Assembly (NCBI GenBank): GCA_023548195.1
Contig: JAJHZJ010000579.1
Coordinates: 686,113-750,112 of the forward strand
DNA from: Bettongia penicillata ogilbyi
Taxonomy: Eukaryota > Chordata > Mammalia > Diprotodontia > Potoroidae
Direction of reading: 5' to 3'
Length of the DNA: 64,000 bases
The notes below the pieces were generated by a model that was not told where the DNA came from, did not search any database, and was given only the letters and a program-made list of their open reading frames with translations. This document shows positions 1-10,662 of the stretch, in pieces. Numbering within the stretch: the first letter of the stretch is position 1; the number at the start of each line of letters is the position of its first letter. The position numbers and the translations under genes are program-made.

Positions 1-384
1 GTATTTGTAGACAAAGTATTTTACCAGGAGTTTTCTACACCAATAAAGTCACTGATTTACTTCAAAAAAAAAAATCCACATCTAGCTATAAATGATTTGG
101 GTATCTATTTGTTTTTTTTTTAATTATCCATGCTAATCATTAACTTCATTAATACAGAGAGATAAGTCAACTTTATTGGGATTTTAGATATTATTCGCAG
201 TTGACCAAGTGATTCATGGCTCATTCTATTTTTTTCCTTCTGCCTCCAAAACCCTGGGATACTCATTTGCTTTCTAGGAATCTTTCCCCAAAAAAGGCTA
301 TTTGTAGAAGGTAGGATTTAAAGTGAATCTTGAAGGGAAGTCAAAACAGATTAGGGTAGATTGTTGTATCTAATAACAATTTGT

Positions 385-640
385 TGCGGAAGAAGACCAT
401 GACATCAGAGAAATGATGGCATGACTTGAAATTGACATTGTGCCATCAGAGAAATGATGACATGACTTGCACTTGACTTTGTTTGGAGTGAGGGAGGGCT
501 GTGCAGGTCACCAGCCTCACTTCTCCTCCAGAGCCATCTGAATCCAGTGACCAGATATTCATCAGGATGACTGGAGATGGCCCAGGATGCACTGGGAGAC
601 CTTGGGCCCTTTAGGGTTAGTTCTATTCATTTAGGGTGAG
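385..640 (-). repeat. tRNA-headed marsupial SINE, 3' portion, minus strand
   Basis: The stretch is the reverse complement of the 3' half of the better preserved copy at 18072-18362. Both share the tail words for 'catgacatcagagaaatgat' and a following 'attcatcaggatgactggag' block. The tail word occurs twice here, at about 398-425 and 445-471, so the 3' end carries a short tandem duplication. The tRNA-like head is lost or too diverged to see. Confidence 0.6.
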
Positions 641-1030
641 GTAACGCCCTTTCATTGAATAGACTTGTTTAAGATGTAGCGGCTGGATGGTTCCTTTAAT
701 GAGGCAAAGAAAAAGAAAGACAGCAGGCTGGGAGGGAAACAGCAACACTTACTATTGATAATCACTCTTAAGCCCGGAGGGTCCCAGTGTTGTCTGAACT
801 TCTGAGTGCAGTAGGTTAGATAGGGGACAGAAGAAAGAGGTGGGGCAGGAGGAGGGGAGGAAGAAAAGGGAACTTATGTGAAGAGGCAGAAAAGTAAATA
901 GAAATAAAAAGGATGAAAAGGAAAGGAAAGGAAAAAGTTAAGGGAGATAGTTTGTGTGAAAAAAATCTTTTACGAACATAAAAGTACTGTATAAATGCCA
1001 ACTATCATCATCATCATCTTTATCATTGAT

Positions 1031-1200
1031 TCCAGTCCATTAAACATGTATTAAGCAACTACCATGTGCCAGGCACTATGCTAACCCCTGGGGTTACAAT
1101 TACTATAAAGAAAGATAGCCCCTGTCCTCAAAGAACTTACAATCAAAAGAGGAAAACAATTCACAAAAGGAGTTAGGAAGGGGACAGGGAAGAACCCCAG
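1031..1200 (-). repeat. L2-clade LINE 3' end, minus strand
   Basis: The start reads like the reverse complement of the L2 3' terminus, with an attaagcaactaccatgtgcc and caggcactatgcta block. A gtcctcaaagaacttaca block typical of the adjoining 3' UTR follows. It is a short, diverged relic. Confidence 0.55.
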
Positions 1201-1407
1201 TGTAGCCAGTGCAACCTCTATAAATGAAGGAATTGGGAGGAATTTGGTCTTCCTCCTTCCAGTGTTCTAATCAGAAGGGAGAGAAGACTGAAGGAGGTGG
1301 TATCAGTCAAGACTTGAGTTAGCAGCATGGTGGTGAGTTTATAAGAGATGAGCTTTCACTGGGAGGGGCATCTTAAGACTAATAAAGGCATCGGAAGGAA
1401 AATACAA

Positions 1408-1803
1408 TGAGGTAATAATAATTGCTATCATTTATGTACTTCAGTTATATGCTTTAAGTTTTGCAGAGCATATTATGTCACATGATCCTTACCACAAACA
1501 TACTGTTAGTAGAATGAATTCTAGGTCTCGAATCAAAGAACCTCATCTCAAATGCAGCCTCTGCCATTTACATTTGTTAGACATTGGGTAAGTCACTTCA
1601 TCCCTCTAGGTTTCAATTTCTTCATCTGTGAAATTAGATAATCTCTGTTACCTTCATGCTCCAAACAATATTATCCTCATTTTACCTGGGTTCATAAAAA
1701 TTAGATTGTTTGCCTATGGGCACAAAATTAGTAAATGTTAGAATGGTTCTGGGATTCAGGCACAGGCCTCTTCCAAATCCATAACCAGCCACCTTTCCAC
1801 TAT
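1408..1803 (-). repeat. MIR-type CORE-SINE, minus strand, split by a second SINE
   Basis: Left part (1408-1510) and right part (1669-1803) match consecutive pieces of one reversed MIR: a 'gcagagcatattatgtcaca' block, then 'tatcctcattttacc' and 'gggcacaaaattagtaaatg'. A + strand SINE piece at about 1511-1668, with 'attgggtaagtcacttcatc' and 'ttcttcatctgtgaaatta', lies between them, which implies later insertion. Confidence 0.55.
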
Positions 1804-2689
1804 AATGTAATCAGTGCCTCTTGGAGAGAAGGAGGTATAGAAGTAAGAAAAGAAGAGAATATGTGACCAGAAATTGCCTAGCAAAGAAAAAAGAGAGAGA
1901 AAGAAAGAAAATGGCAAGAAAAGGACCAAAAGAATTTTAAAAGATGAAAGGGAGAAGGAAAAGAGGGCATAAGGTGGAGGGACAATAAAATAGGTAAGGC
2001 ATCAGAAATAAAGAAAACACTTATACTTGAAGATAAGGATGTAAATACCAGTAAAACCATGGTTGTCTGATGTGGAGTGGAGGAGGGAATGGAGACCCCA
2101 TCATGTGTGAATAAGCTTTCCAAGTGGCAGAAAGGTATGAATAGTAGTATAAGTAGGTATAAGACAAAAATGACTGATTGGTTGAGTTTAACTGGAAGGT
2201 GATAAGGTGTTTCCATGACTGACAATCTAGTATGTGGCTAGGTTAACTTTGTCCCAAAAGGTCTTAGTGTGGGTGTAAGAGAGTTTAGTTTAAGATGTTC
2301 AGTATCAGGTGAGGGGATTTATTACCACAGAAGCTTTAGCTCCATGATGTTCCTTCATGACCTGAGCATATTTCTGGTGAATCATTTAGCCTTAGTTGTG
2401 GAAACCTGAGCCCAGAGCTTCAGAAATTGCCATATACTCCATGAGACCTCAGGTTTTATTGCTTTCCTATGGCATTCACTGTAAAATTCTATCCTGTAGG
2501 GTTCAGGGATCCTTGGACTAGACTAAAATTTCAGAGGTCACATAATCCATCCCCCTGTGCCTAACAACACAGATGGGTGAAAATCTGTCTTGAAAATCAG
2601 TAGGAAGAAATATTTCATAGATCCTTCTAAAAAATAAAAGTGGCCTTCTTGTTCACAGGAAAGACCTGAGGATAGATATAGAAGAATGT

Positions 2690-2690
<1 letters not shown>

Positions 2691-2724
<34 letters not shown>
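2691..2724. repeat. (TA)n microsatellite
   Basis: This is a near-pure alternating TA run preceded by one TACA. It ends about 62 bases before the acceptor of the first exon in the window. Confidence 0.95.
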
Positions 2725-2731
<7 letters not shown>

Positions 2732-2786
2732 TTTTCTCTATATGATTCCGCTATTATCCAGTGAGTATTGATTTATTTTCCCAAAG

Positions 2787-3108
2787 GTATGAGATACGGG
2801 TTCAAGGCTGTACGTTGCTGGGATGTGCTTCAAGTGATTGGACATCCATTCAGACCCTGGAAACTTCACCACAGATGCAGCCCCCACCACTCTTAGAAGT
2901 GCAGATGAGTCCAAGAGGTTTCCAGCCCCAAATTTCTCTTCAATGGACCGCGCCACTTGAGCCAAATGGAAAAATTCTATATTACGAATTGTATAGAAGA
3001 CAAATAACAGCTTTGCCTGGAAAATCAAGCCCAATACTAATGTACAATGGAACCTCCACTTCATTTATTGATTCTGAGCTTTTGCCTTTTACGGACTATG
3101 AGTATCAG
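2787..3108 (+). CDS. USH2A: Usherin exon 1 of 8 in window: fibronectin type III repeats
   Basis: This 322-base internal exon begins with the third base of a codon, gives 107 whole codons and ends in phase 0. Splice sites are cccaaag before 2787 and gtaaga after 3108. The first roughly 28 residues (YEIRVQGCTLLGCASSDW...) are the F and G strands that close one FN3 repeat. From about residue 30 (MQPPPLLEVQM...) a new repeat begins with the core tryptophan in ISLQWTAP and a PNG turn, and runs to the DYEYQ strand at the exon end. One N-glycosylation sequon, NGT, is visible. The sequence matches the membrane-proximal FN3 region of usherin, an adhesion protein of stereociliary ankle links and of the photoreceptor periciliary membrane. 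The open frame runs on for about 36 codons past the donor, but that part does not resemble FN3, so the GT at 3109 is taken as the exon end. Confidence 0.95.
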
Positions 3109-3710
3109 GTAAGAAATCTAACTTGTCTGCAATACGGAAGTGAGTCAATGAATATCGCAGTGTCTACTTATAAAATTTGCTTGTATTTCACAGTGGCTTT
3201 GTTTTTAAGATTTTAAGGATTTTAAGGGAATTCATAAGTGTTTATGTATAGGGCTGATGAGAAAACAAAGATCATATGCCCTTATGCTCTTACCTTTCTC
3301 ATCACTTGATCATAATTATTCATTGTGTTTAAAAGATTTAATCCAAGGGTATTTGTTACTCATGAAAAGATTTCACTATTTTTTTCTTTATATTTATTGG
3401 CTCCCGGTGATCAGTCAAGAATCACTGATTAAGGAGATTTTGGCTTAGTTAGAAACTCACCTCTGTCAAAGTTCTGATTTAAAATACATTATTAATTATC
3501 AGACATAGGTTAAAATATAATTACACAAAATCACAGAGGATCTATATCCCACTCACCCATCCAAGAATACTACATGCATTTGCAATCCATAACCTTAAGA
3601 AAGACAAAATGGAGTTGTAGAAAAATCTATGTAAGGCACTGGATGTTGAATTGCTTCTCTATGAAGTGCGTGTCTCACACACACACATACATACACACAT
3701 AAACCCACAG

Positions 3711-3880
3711 GTCTGTATATATTTATATATCCATATACACACATATATGGGTCTGTATATATTTATATATCAACATACACACACATATGGGTCTGTATGT
3801 ATCTATATAGCAACATAGATACATACATATATATGGGTCTGTATGTATCAACACACATACATACACACACACATACAGTT
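3711..3880. repeat. Minisatellite, about 4 units of 40-46 bases, AT/CA-rich
   Basis: A 'gtctgtat' word starts each unit at 3711, 3751, 3791 and 3837. Each is followed by a TA-rich middle and a CATACACACATAT-like end. The first two units are exactly 40 bases and nearly identical; the third has a short TACATA expansion. CA-rich simple sequence flanks it on both sides (3675-3700 and 3850-3880). Confidence 0.85.
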
Positions 3881-4439
3881 GCTTCAGAAGTGAAGATAAT
3901 TGTATTCAAAGTTTATGCAACTCTAACAGGTGTTAAAAGAGTAGATACAAACTCATTCACTATATCTCTGAAATTCAGAGGTACCCCTGGATGTTTGAAA
4001 GAACATAGAAACCTTTGTCTTTTTCATCTGTGTATTATTAGCCACAATCATGATGTCTTGTACATAGTAGGATTTTAATAAATGTTCATTCAATTGCATT
4101 TCAAGGAAATACTTTCCATCAAGTGCCATAGACTGTCAATAAAACAGTCTCAAGAAGGATATAGATAAATTCATGAAAAATAATTACATAATGAGACATG
4201 GTTGTCTAAGGATATTGCAGGCATAGATCTAACCTGTTGAGATTCATATACCAAACCATGCAAATCCACAAAATGGCCCTTACTTTTACTATTAGAAATA
4301 AACTACTGAGCAAAATAGACCATTGGTCCAACCAAATGTGGTAATTTTTGTATTCCTGTATTTAACTAATAGTGTAATTAACTAGCAGTGAAAAGTTTCA
4401 TCCAGAAAAGAAAGGGTAACCAGAGTGGTGAAAGGACTC

Positions 4440-4545
4440 AGAATGATGGCATACCTGGATCAGCTGAAGGAAGAGGGATTTTTAGCCTGAAGAAGATAAG
4501 GCATGAAAGAATTGAAGCATTTAAGGATCATCTTATAAAAAGGGG
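4440..4545 (+). repeat. CR1/L3-like LINE fragment
   Basis: The 'gggatttttagcctgaagaa' block matches the conserved 3' UTR text also seen, more completely, at 40185-40530 and 56525-57320. It is short and diverged. Confidence 0.4.
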
Positions 4546-4616
4546 ATTACATTTGTTTATGTTTTATTTTGGTTAAACCATTAGAGCAACTGTTAAATTA
4601 AAATGCAAATATCATT

Positions 4617-4832
4617 TATTGTTGCTGTTCAGTGTTGTCTGACTCCATTCAGAAATTTTCTTGGCGAAAATACTGGAATGGTTTGTCATTTCCTTCTCCA
4701 AATCATTGTACATACAAGGACTGAGGCAAACAGGGTTAAGTGACTTGCCTAGGGTCACACATCTAGTACATATCTGAGGTCACATTTGAACTCAGGTCTT
4801 CCTGACTTCAGGTCCTGTAACACCTAACTTTC
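4617..4832 (-). repeat. tRNA-headed marsupial SINE, minus strand
   Basis: The order 'gttgctgttcagtgttgtct' (tail), 'tactggaatggtttgtcatt', 'aagtgacttgcctagggtca' and 'tttgaactcaggtcttcctg' is the reversed signature of the common marsupial SINE. The last block is the reversed B-box region of the tRNA-like head. Confidence 0.8.
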
Positions 4833-4935
4833 CCCTAAATGTCATTTTAGGATACTCTTTTTTAACTTGGGCCAGTAAAGTTACTAAGTAATGTCCTGAC
4901 AAGGAAATTTTACCAGTTCTTATTGGCATCCCTCC

Positions 4936-5100
4936 TGCAATGCTTAGAGAGTTGATGAGGGCACTGAAAGCGTAAGTGACTTGTCTGACATCACACAGAA
5001 AGTATCAGCATGAGAAGCAAGCCTTGGAGCCATCATTCTGACTGAGAGGTCAGCTCTTTCTCAGTGCTACTCCCTGCTACATTCCTGATACATTAGTACT
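4936..5100 (-). repeat. MIR-like fragment, minus strand
   Basis: The 'cgtaagtgacttgtctgac' and 'atcacacagaaag' blocks are a diverged reversed MIR core. Nothing else is supported. Confidence 0.4.
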
Positions 5101-5634
5101 TTAGCTTTAATTAATTTTTCCATCCAGGATAGAGATCTATTAGCTGAGATGCAGAAGTTTGGAAAAGTCATAAATGTAAGTTACTTTATGAGGGTAACAG
5201 CCAGTACAAAAGCATTAAACATCTTAAAAATGGCTAGGTGGGGCGGGGAATGGTGTGTAGGGCAAAAAGAATGACAAAGAAAATTTCCCCTGTTGTGTCT
5301 TAATTAAAAGATTTTCTATTTGATTTATTTATGATTCTATTTGATTTGTTATTGGCAGTTCAGAAACCTTTAACTGTTGTCAAATTTTTCACAACCCCAT
5401 AGGGGGTCACAACCTACAGTTTAAGAAGTGCTGTTTAGAAGAGAATATGTGAATGAGAAGTCAGGACATATTTTTATGATCGTGGCTACTTCAAATATTC
5501 TTCCCTGAATATTCACGATTTTACAAATTTCATCTGCCTCACTTCACAACTGCCCTGTTGATCAGCCCTTTAGACAAGGATTAGTAAGACCTTGCCATTT
5601 CTTTTAATTATCAGCAAATATCTGAATGATATTT

Positions 5635-6051
5635 ATCTTTTTTTAAATTAATTTATTTGTTTTCAGTTTTCTACAATCATTTCCATATATCTTAGATTAT
5701 CCTCCCTCCCTCCCTCCTCTTTCCCCAAGACAGCATGAAATTTTATATAGGTTCTACACACGCATTTTTATTAAATACATTTTCACGTTAGTCATGTTGT
5801 ATAGAAAAATTAAAATGAATGGGAGAAACCATGAAAAAAACAAAAACAAAACATAACACAAGAGAAAGTGGTCTGCTTCTTTCTGTCATCCAATTCCATA
5901 GTTCTTTCTCTGGTTGTGGAAGGCATTTTGCCTCAGTTTTTTAGGTCTTTGCATGGCTGTGAAGGGCTAAGTCTACCAGAAAAATTCCTCGCACACTGTG
6001 GTTGTTGCTGTGTACAAAGTGCTCCTGGTTCTGCTCCTTTCATTCAGCATC
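5635..6051 (-). mobile_element. 5'-truncated L1 3' end, minus strand, with 13-bp target duplication
   Basis: This is the reverse complement of a marsupial L1 3' UTR. It contains the 'gcatttttattaaatacatt' and 'gtctttgcatggctgtgaag' segments that recur at 10797-11010 and, in + orientation, at 29790-30010. It is flanked by perfect 13-base direct repeats, ctgaatgatattt, at 5622-5634 and 6052-6064. Those mark the insertion and show that the 417-base copy is 5'-truncated. Confidence 0.9.
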
Positions 6052-6109
6052 CTGAATGATATTTTTCATGCTTTCTACACAATTGAGTTTGATCGTAAAG
6101 CACTGTTCT

Positions 6110-6170
6110 TCCTCCAAGGTAAGCTTCTTGAGAGCAGGGACTGCCTCCATACTTAATAGTGAATGTAGTT
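6110..6170 (+). repeat. L2-like 3' fragment
   Basis: The 'gcttcttgagagcagggac' word matches the conserved L2 3' block also seen at 48700 and 53240. It is very short. Confidence 0.35.
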
Positions 6171-8740
6171 TTCACATATGCCTAGGGAATAATGAAGAAA
6201 GTAGCTTATACAATAGGAGAATCTGTCTGATTACATCCTAGGATGGTGGTATCAAGTTTACATTATATGTTTAAGATTGTTATCAATAATCTGATTGCTT
6301 AAGCTTAAACAGTTATCACCAACTGGTCAGTCTACTAGCATTGAGCCTTTCTGTACTTAGCTGGGCTGATCATAAGAAAGAAAACTCAGTCTGTTGCCAG
6401 AGCCATGTTAGAAGTCTTTCAAGTATGCTGCCAGCCAGAAGTTACAATTCACAGTCATAACATTAAAAAACTCAGGGTATCTTCCATGACATAAAGAGAT
6501 ATCAAATGGAAAGAATGAAGGATGACAAGTAGATAGTCTGTGTGCTCTACTGGTAACCTTCCAATATCATGAGAGGGTATTCCTTTTTTTGTAAGGAAAG
6601 TTGATAATAGATTGAATGGACCTTTAGTTGCCATCAGAATCCTTAGAGGCAACTCTTAAAGACACGAAACCACAGATACTTTTGAGTATTTAAATATCAC
6701 TAATTTTCTTGCTCTGTTATCCAAATCCTCATTTTTTTTGATAAAGACTTATTAAACCTATTACAAACTGTCTTTTTAAAAGGAACAAAAGACCATATAA
6801 AAGGACTTGTAGGCTTCAAGGAATAGATTTGAAATCCCTTTCTTCCAGTTCTAGTAAGAATTTTGGGGGTCTCATATTACAATTTATTCACATGGGTCCT
6901 TCTAGGGATAAGGATTCTTGACTTGGAATTCATAGGCCTGAAGAAGTCTACGGATAGATTTCAGAGGATCTATGTACTTGAATATAGGAAAGAAAAGTCT
7001 TAAGTTCAGGCAAAAAGCAGCTGACCTGAATCATTCAGACAATTGTCTCCACTGAACTCCATGCTTAAAAAGACCAAGCTGGTTTTAGTTGTTGAAAATA
7101 ACATTTAGTACTTGTTCTGTCTTGTTCTTTTCCTTGCAACATAATCCCAATCTTCATAACTCTAGATTGCCAAGAAAAGTACAACAGCAAAAGCTCATGG
7201 ATGAGTCTAAGTAATAGATAATCAATTTAGATATGCTCCAAATTAAGAAAATCAAAGCAGCATATATCAATTCACACTAAAAAATAAATAAAGTCCAGAA
7301 AATTAGGGAGTTACCATTCATAGTACTTAAAAATTCTTTTCTCTGTAAAGGGTCTTCCTATGAAGATATTAAACAATTGTCATAATGTACTTATGTACAT
7401 TATGGTATGATTCAGTTAACAAAAAATTCATTTACATTCAATGTTTCAACTAGTACATAAAGTAAAATATGTCTATGCTGAATGAGTTTTCTTTTCCATC
7501 GAATATACTTTAGAATGGAGTGCAGAATTCAAAATGGCTCAAATTTTGAACAATTCTCAATTCATTTTCCTATATGGAAAATTTTCTTCTCACCTCTATT
7601 CCTTTGGCAACTGTGTTCCCATTCTAAATATTCAATAGGAACTTCTGAAAATATCAGCAATTTAACTCAGTGAGCAATAAGTCTTTCCAACAGATAAGAA
7701 AGAGGACCTGGGTATATAACTATGCCTAATGAAGCTCCATTCTTTAAATATAGGACATGAGCTAACTTTAGTTGGTCCCTCCCAGTAATTGTATGTTCTT
7801 CTTTATGTCCATTTGCAACTTGGAACACAGTGACTCACTGAAGATATTCCAGTGCATTCCATAGTTCTCTCTTTTCCTGCATCATGCAATTAGTGATGCA
7901 ATAGCTCCTAATTCTGGCAGATTTTCTAGATCAGTCCCACTCACATTCTGAAAGGGGCTCTGAAAAGCAGAGAGGCTTCTGGTACAATCATGACTGCATG
8001 ACTTAGGAGAGACAGGCTTATAGGAAAGAATCCAATGACTCACTTTTGCAAAAAAAAATCATTGTATCTACTCTCAGTGCTTGAATTGGGGAGGCTGGGA
8101 GGAATGCTACCTCCCTTTTTTTTCTTTCTTTTATTAATTTATTTATTTTTAGTTTTCAACATTCACTTCCACAAAATTTTGAATTTTAAGTTTTCTCCCC
8201 ATCTCTCCCCTCCTTTCACACCAGGACAGCATGTATTCTGATTACCCTTTCCTCCAACCTACCCTCCCTTCTATTTCCCACATACCCCCTTATCCCCTTC
8301 CCTTTCATTTTCCTATAGGGCAAGATAGATTTCTATACCCCATTGCCTATATATCTTACTTCCTAGTTGCATGTAAAAGCAATTTTTAACATTCATTTTT
8401 AAAGCTTCCATGTTCTCTCCTTTCCCCCCTCCCCAATCCACTGTCCGTTCTATTATCCCCCCTCTCTTATTCCCTTCCCCTCTGCTTTCCTGTAGGGTAA
8501 GATAAACTTCCACACCCAATTGAGTGCATATGTTATTCCCTTCTGAAGCCAAATGCTATGAAAGGAAGGCTCACTTATTCCCACTCACCTACCCCTTCCT
8601 CCCCTCCATTGTAAAAGTCCTTTCCTGCCTCTTTCATGTGACATGATTTACTACTCGTTCTCCTAGTACATTGCTCTCAACATTTAATTTTCTTTTTTAG
8701 ATATCATCCCTTCATATTCAGCTCCCCCTGTGTTTGCTTG

Positions 8741-8890
8741 ATCTCTCTCTCTCTTTCTCTCCCTCTCTCTGCACATATACACATGTATATATGTATGCAT
8801 ATATACCTACACATGTGCATATATATACATATATATGAATACATACATATATGCATACATATATTACATGTATATATGTATGTATTTGTG
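8741..8890. repeat. (TC)n followed by TATA/CATA microsatellite inside HAL1 3' UTR
   Basis: A TCTC run (8741-8770) passes into alternating TACATA/TATATA sequence up to about 8890. Apparent open frames across it on both strands are translations of simple sequence. Confidence 0.9.
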
Positions 8891-8990
8891 TATGTATTCC
8901 CTCTAATTACCCTAATACTGAGAAAGGTCTCATGAGTTACAAATATCATCTTCCATGTAGGAATGTAAACAGTTCACTTTAATAAGTCCC

Positions 8991-10052
8991 TTATGGTTTC
9001 TCTTTCCTGTTTACCTTTTCATGCTTCTCTTGATTTTTGTATTTGAAAATCAAATGTACTATTCAGCTCTGGTCTTTTCAACAAGAATGCTAGGAAATCC
9101 TCTATTTCACTGAAGTTCCATTGTTTTCACTTGAAATATTTTACTCAGTTTTGCTGTATAGGTGATTCTTGGTTTTAATTCTATCTCCTTTGACCTCTGG
9201 AATATATTCCAAGCCCTCCAATTCCTTGGTGTAGAACTTGCTAAATCCTGCATTATCCTGATGTTGTTCCCACAATACTTGAATTGTTTCTTTCTGCCTA
9301 CTTGTAATCTCTCCTTGACCTGGGAACTCTGAAATTTGGCTACAATCCTAGGAGTTTTTCTTTTGGGATGTCTTTCAGGAGGTGATTGGTGGATTCTTTC
9401 CATTTCTATTTTACCCTCTGGTTCTAAAATATCAGGGCAGTTTTCCTTCACAATCTCTTGAAAGATGATGTTTAGATTCTTTTTTCTGATCATAGCTTTC
9501 AAGTAGTCCAATGATTTTTAAATTATCTCTCTTGGATCCATTTTCCAGCTTAGTTGTTTTCCCATTGGGATACTTCACATTGTCTTCTATTTTTTCATTC
9601 TTTTGGTTTTGTTTTATAATTTCTTGATTCCCCATAATGTCATTGGCTTCAATTTGCTCCATTCCAATTTTGAAGGACTTATTTTCTTCAGTAAGCTTTT
9701 GGACCTCTTTTTCCATTTGGCCCATTCTGCTCTTGAAGGCATTCTCCTCATTCACTTTTTGGACTTCTTTTGCCACTTGGGTTAATCTAATTTTAAAGCT
9801 GTAATTTTCTCATCATTTTGGGGGGTTTCGTTTAGCAAGCTGTTGAATCATTTTTCATGATTTTCTTGCATCACTCTCATTTCTCTTCCCACTTTTTCTT
9901 CTACTTCTCTTACTTGATTTTCAAAATCCTTTTTGAGATCTTCCATGACCTGAAACCAATTCATATTTTTCTTGGAGGCTTTGGATGCAGGAGCTTTGGC
10001 TTGGTTGCTTTCTTCTGGTTGCATGTTGGATCTTCCTCCTCACCAATGACAT
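8991..10052 (-). pseudogene. HAL1/L1 ORF1p relic
   Basis: On the minus strand, about 9790-9520 encodes a coiled coil: repeated heptad-like lines such as MGQMEKEVQKLTEENKSF. About 9550-9107 encodes the RNA-recognition-motif and C-terminal domains (NLKIIGL, then ERIHQSPPERHPKRKTPR, then RAWNIFQRSKE and RITYTAKLS), which are hallmarks of L1 ORF1 protein, an RNA-binding nucleic-acid chaperone. The likely start ATG is at 10052-10050 and the expected stop at 8993-8991. The frame is broken by at least two frameshifts and several stops, including one in the coiled coil near 9850, so no intact protein is made. Confidence 0.8.
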
Positions 10053-10662
10053 AAGAAAATATCTGTTCATGGAGAAAGTAAGAATCTATAGACTTTCATT
10101 TCCCTGTGTTTGCTCATTTTCCCAGCAAATTACTTGACTTTTGAGCTCTTTGTTAACTAGAGGACTCCTGAAAGCAGCCTCCATTTCAGCAGTGGTTTCC
10201 ACCACCATCTGGGGCTTAGTCCAGAGCTGGGTCTGGGATTGGGTTGGGGGTTGGGACTGGAGTTAGGGCCAGACCATGCTCCCCTCTCAGCCAGTGGGAG
10301 ACTCTTCCGACTGCTCTTTAAAGCTGCCTCTGACTTCTGTAGATTGAGAAGCCTGGAAACCACAGCAGTAGCCAGAGATTCAGTCCTCTAAGGACTCTAA
10401 GCCTGCTCCACCTCTGTCTGTGCTGGCATGACCCATGCTGAATGGTGGTCCACTCCGAGTCTGGTGGGACAGACCCCTCCTGTCAGCCCTCTAGATTGTC
10501 TTGGCCTGAAAATCTGCTTCATTCTGTCATGCTGTGGCTTCTGCTTCTCCACAGTTTGTTCAGAATCATTTTTTACAGGTTTTTTGAAGGGCTTGGGGAG
10601 AGAGCTGTAGCAGATTCCTGCTTCTACTCTGCCATCTTGGTTCTGCCCTCCAGAATGCTACC

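Larger units (their letters stand above)
1..2786 (+). other. USH2A: USH2A intron, 3' part (upstream of first exon in window)
   Basis: No coding exon was found here. The stretch holds a SINE tail, an L2 3' end, a MIR split by a SINE, purine-rich low-complexity DNA around 840-935 and 1885-1975, and a TA microsatellite ending about 60 bases before the acceptor. The intron ends in a pyrimidine-containing tract and AG at 2785-2786. The upstream exon lies outside the window. Confidence 0.8.
8116..10652 (-). mobile_element. Near-full-length HAL1 (half-L1) retrotransposon, minus strand
   Basis: Read on the minus strand, the element starts near 10652 with 'ccaagatggcagagtagaag', the usual start of a marsupial L1/HAL1 5' UTR. 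It continues through an ORF1 relic (about 10052-8991), then a G-rich 3' UTR of about 870 bases, and ends in an AT-rich tail at about 8116-8150. No ORF2 (endonuclease or reverse transcriptase) sequence lies between ORF1 and the tail. That is the HAL1 layout, in which mobilisation depends on L1 ORF2 protein in trans. Copies of aatgctacc at 8103-8111 and 10654-10662 flank it as the target duplication. The length is about 2.5 kb. Confidence 0.8.

Noticed and set aside
2249..2290. Possible second copy of the mariner-like MITE ('gtcccaaaaggtcttagtgt')
   Set aside because: Only about 20 bases match one arm and no inverted partner is visible. Too short to call.
3109..3216. Open frame continuing 36 codons past the first exon
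   Set aside because: Sequence after the gtaaga donor does not resemble FN3, while the next exon continues the repeat in phase. The read-through is intronic.
8704..8949. Open frames on both strands with IYIHI/CMHIC patterns
   Set aside because: Translations of TATA/CATA simple sequence inside the HAL1 3' UTR.
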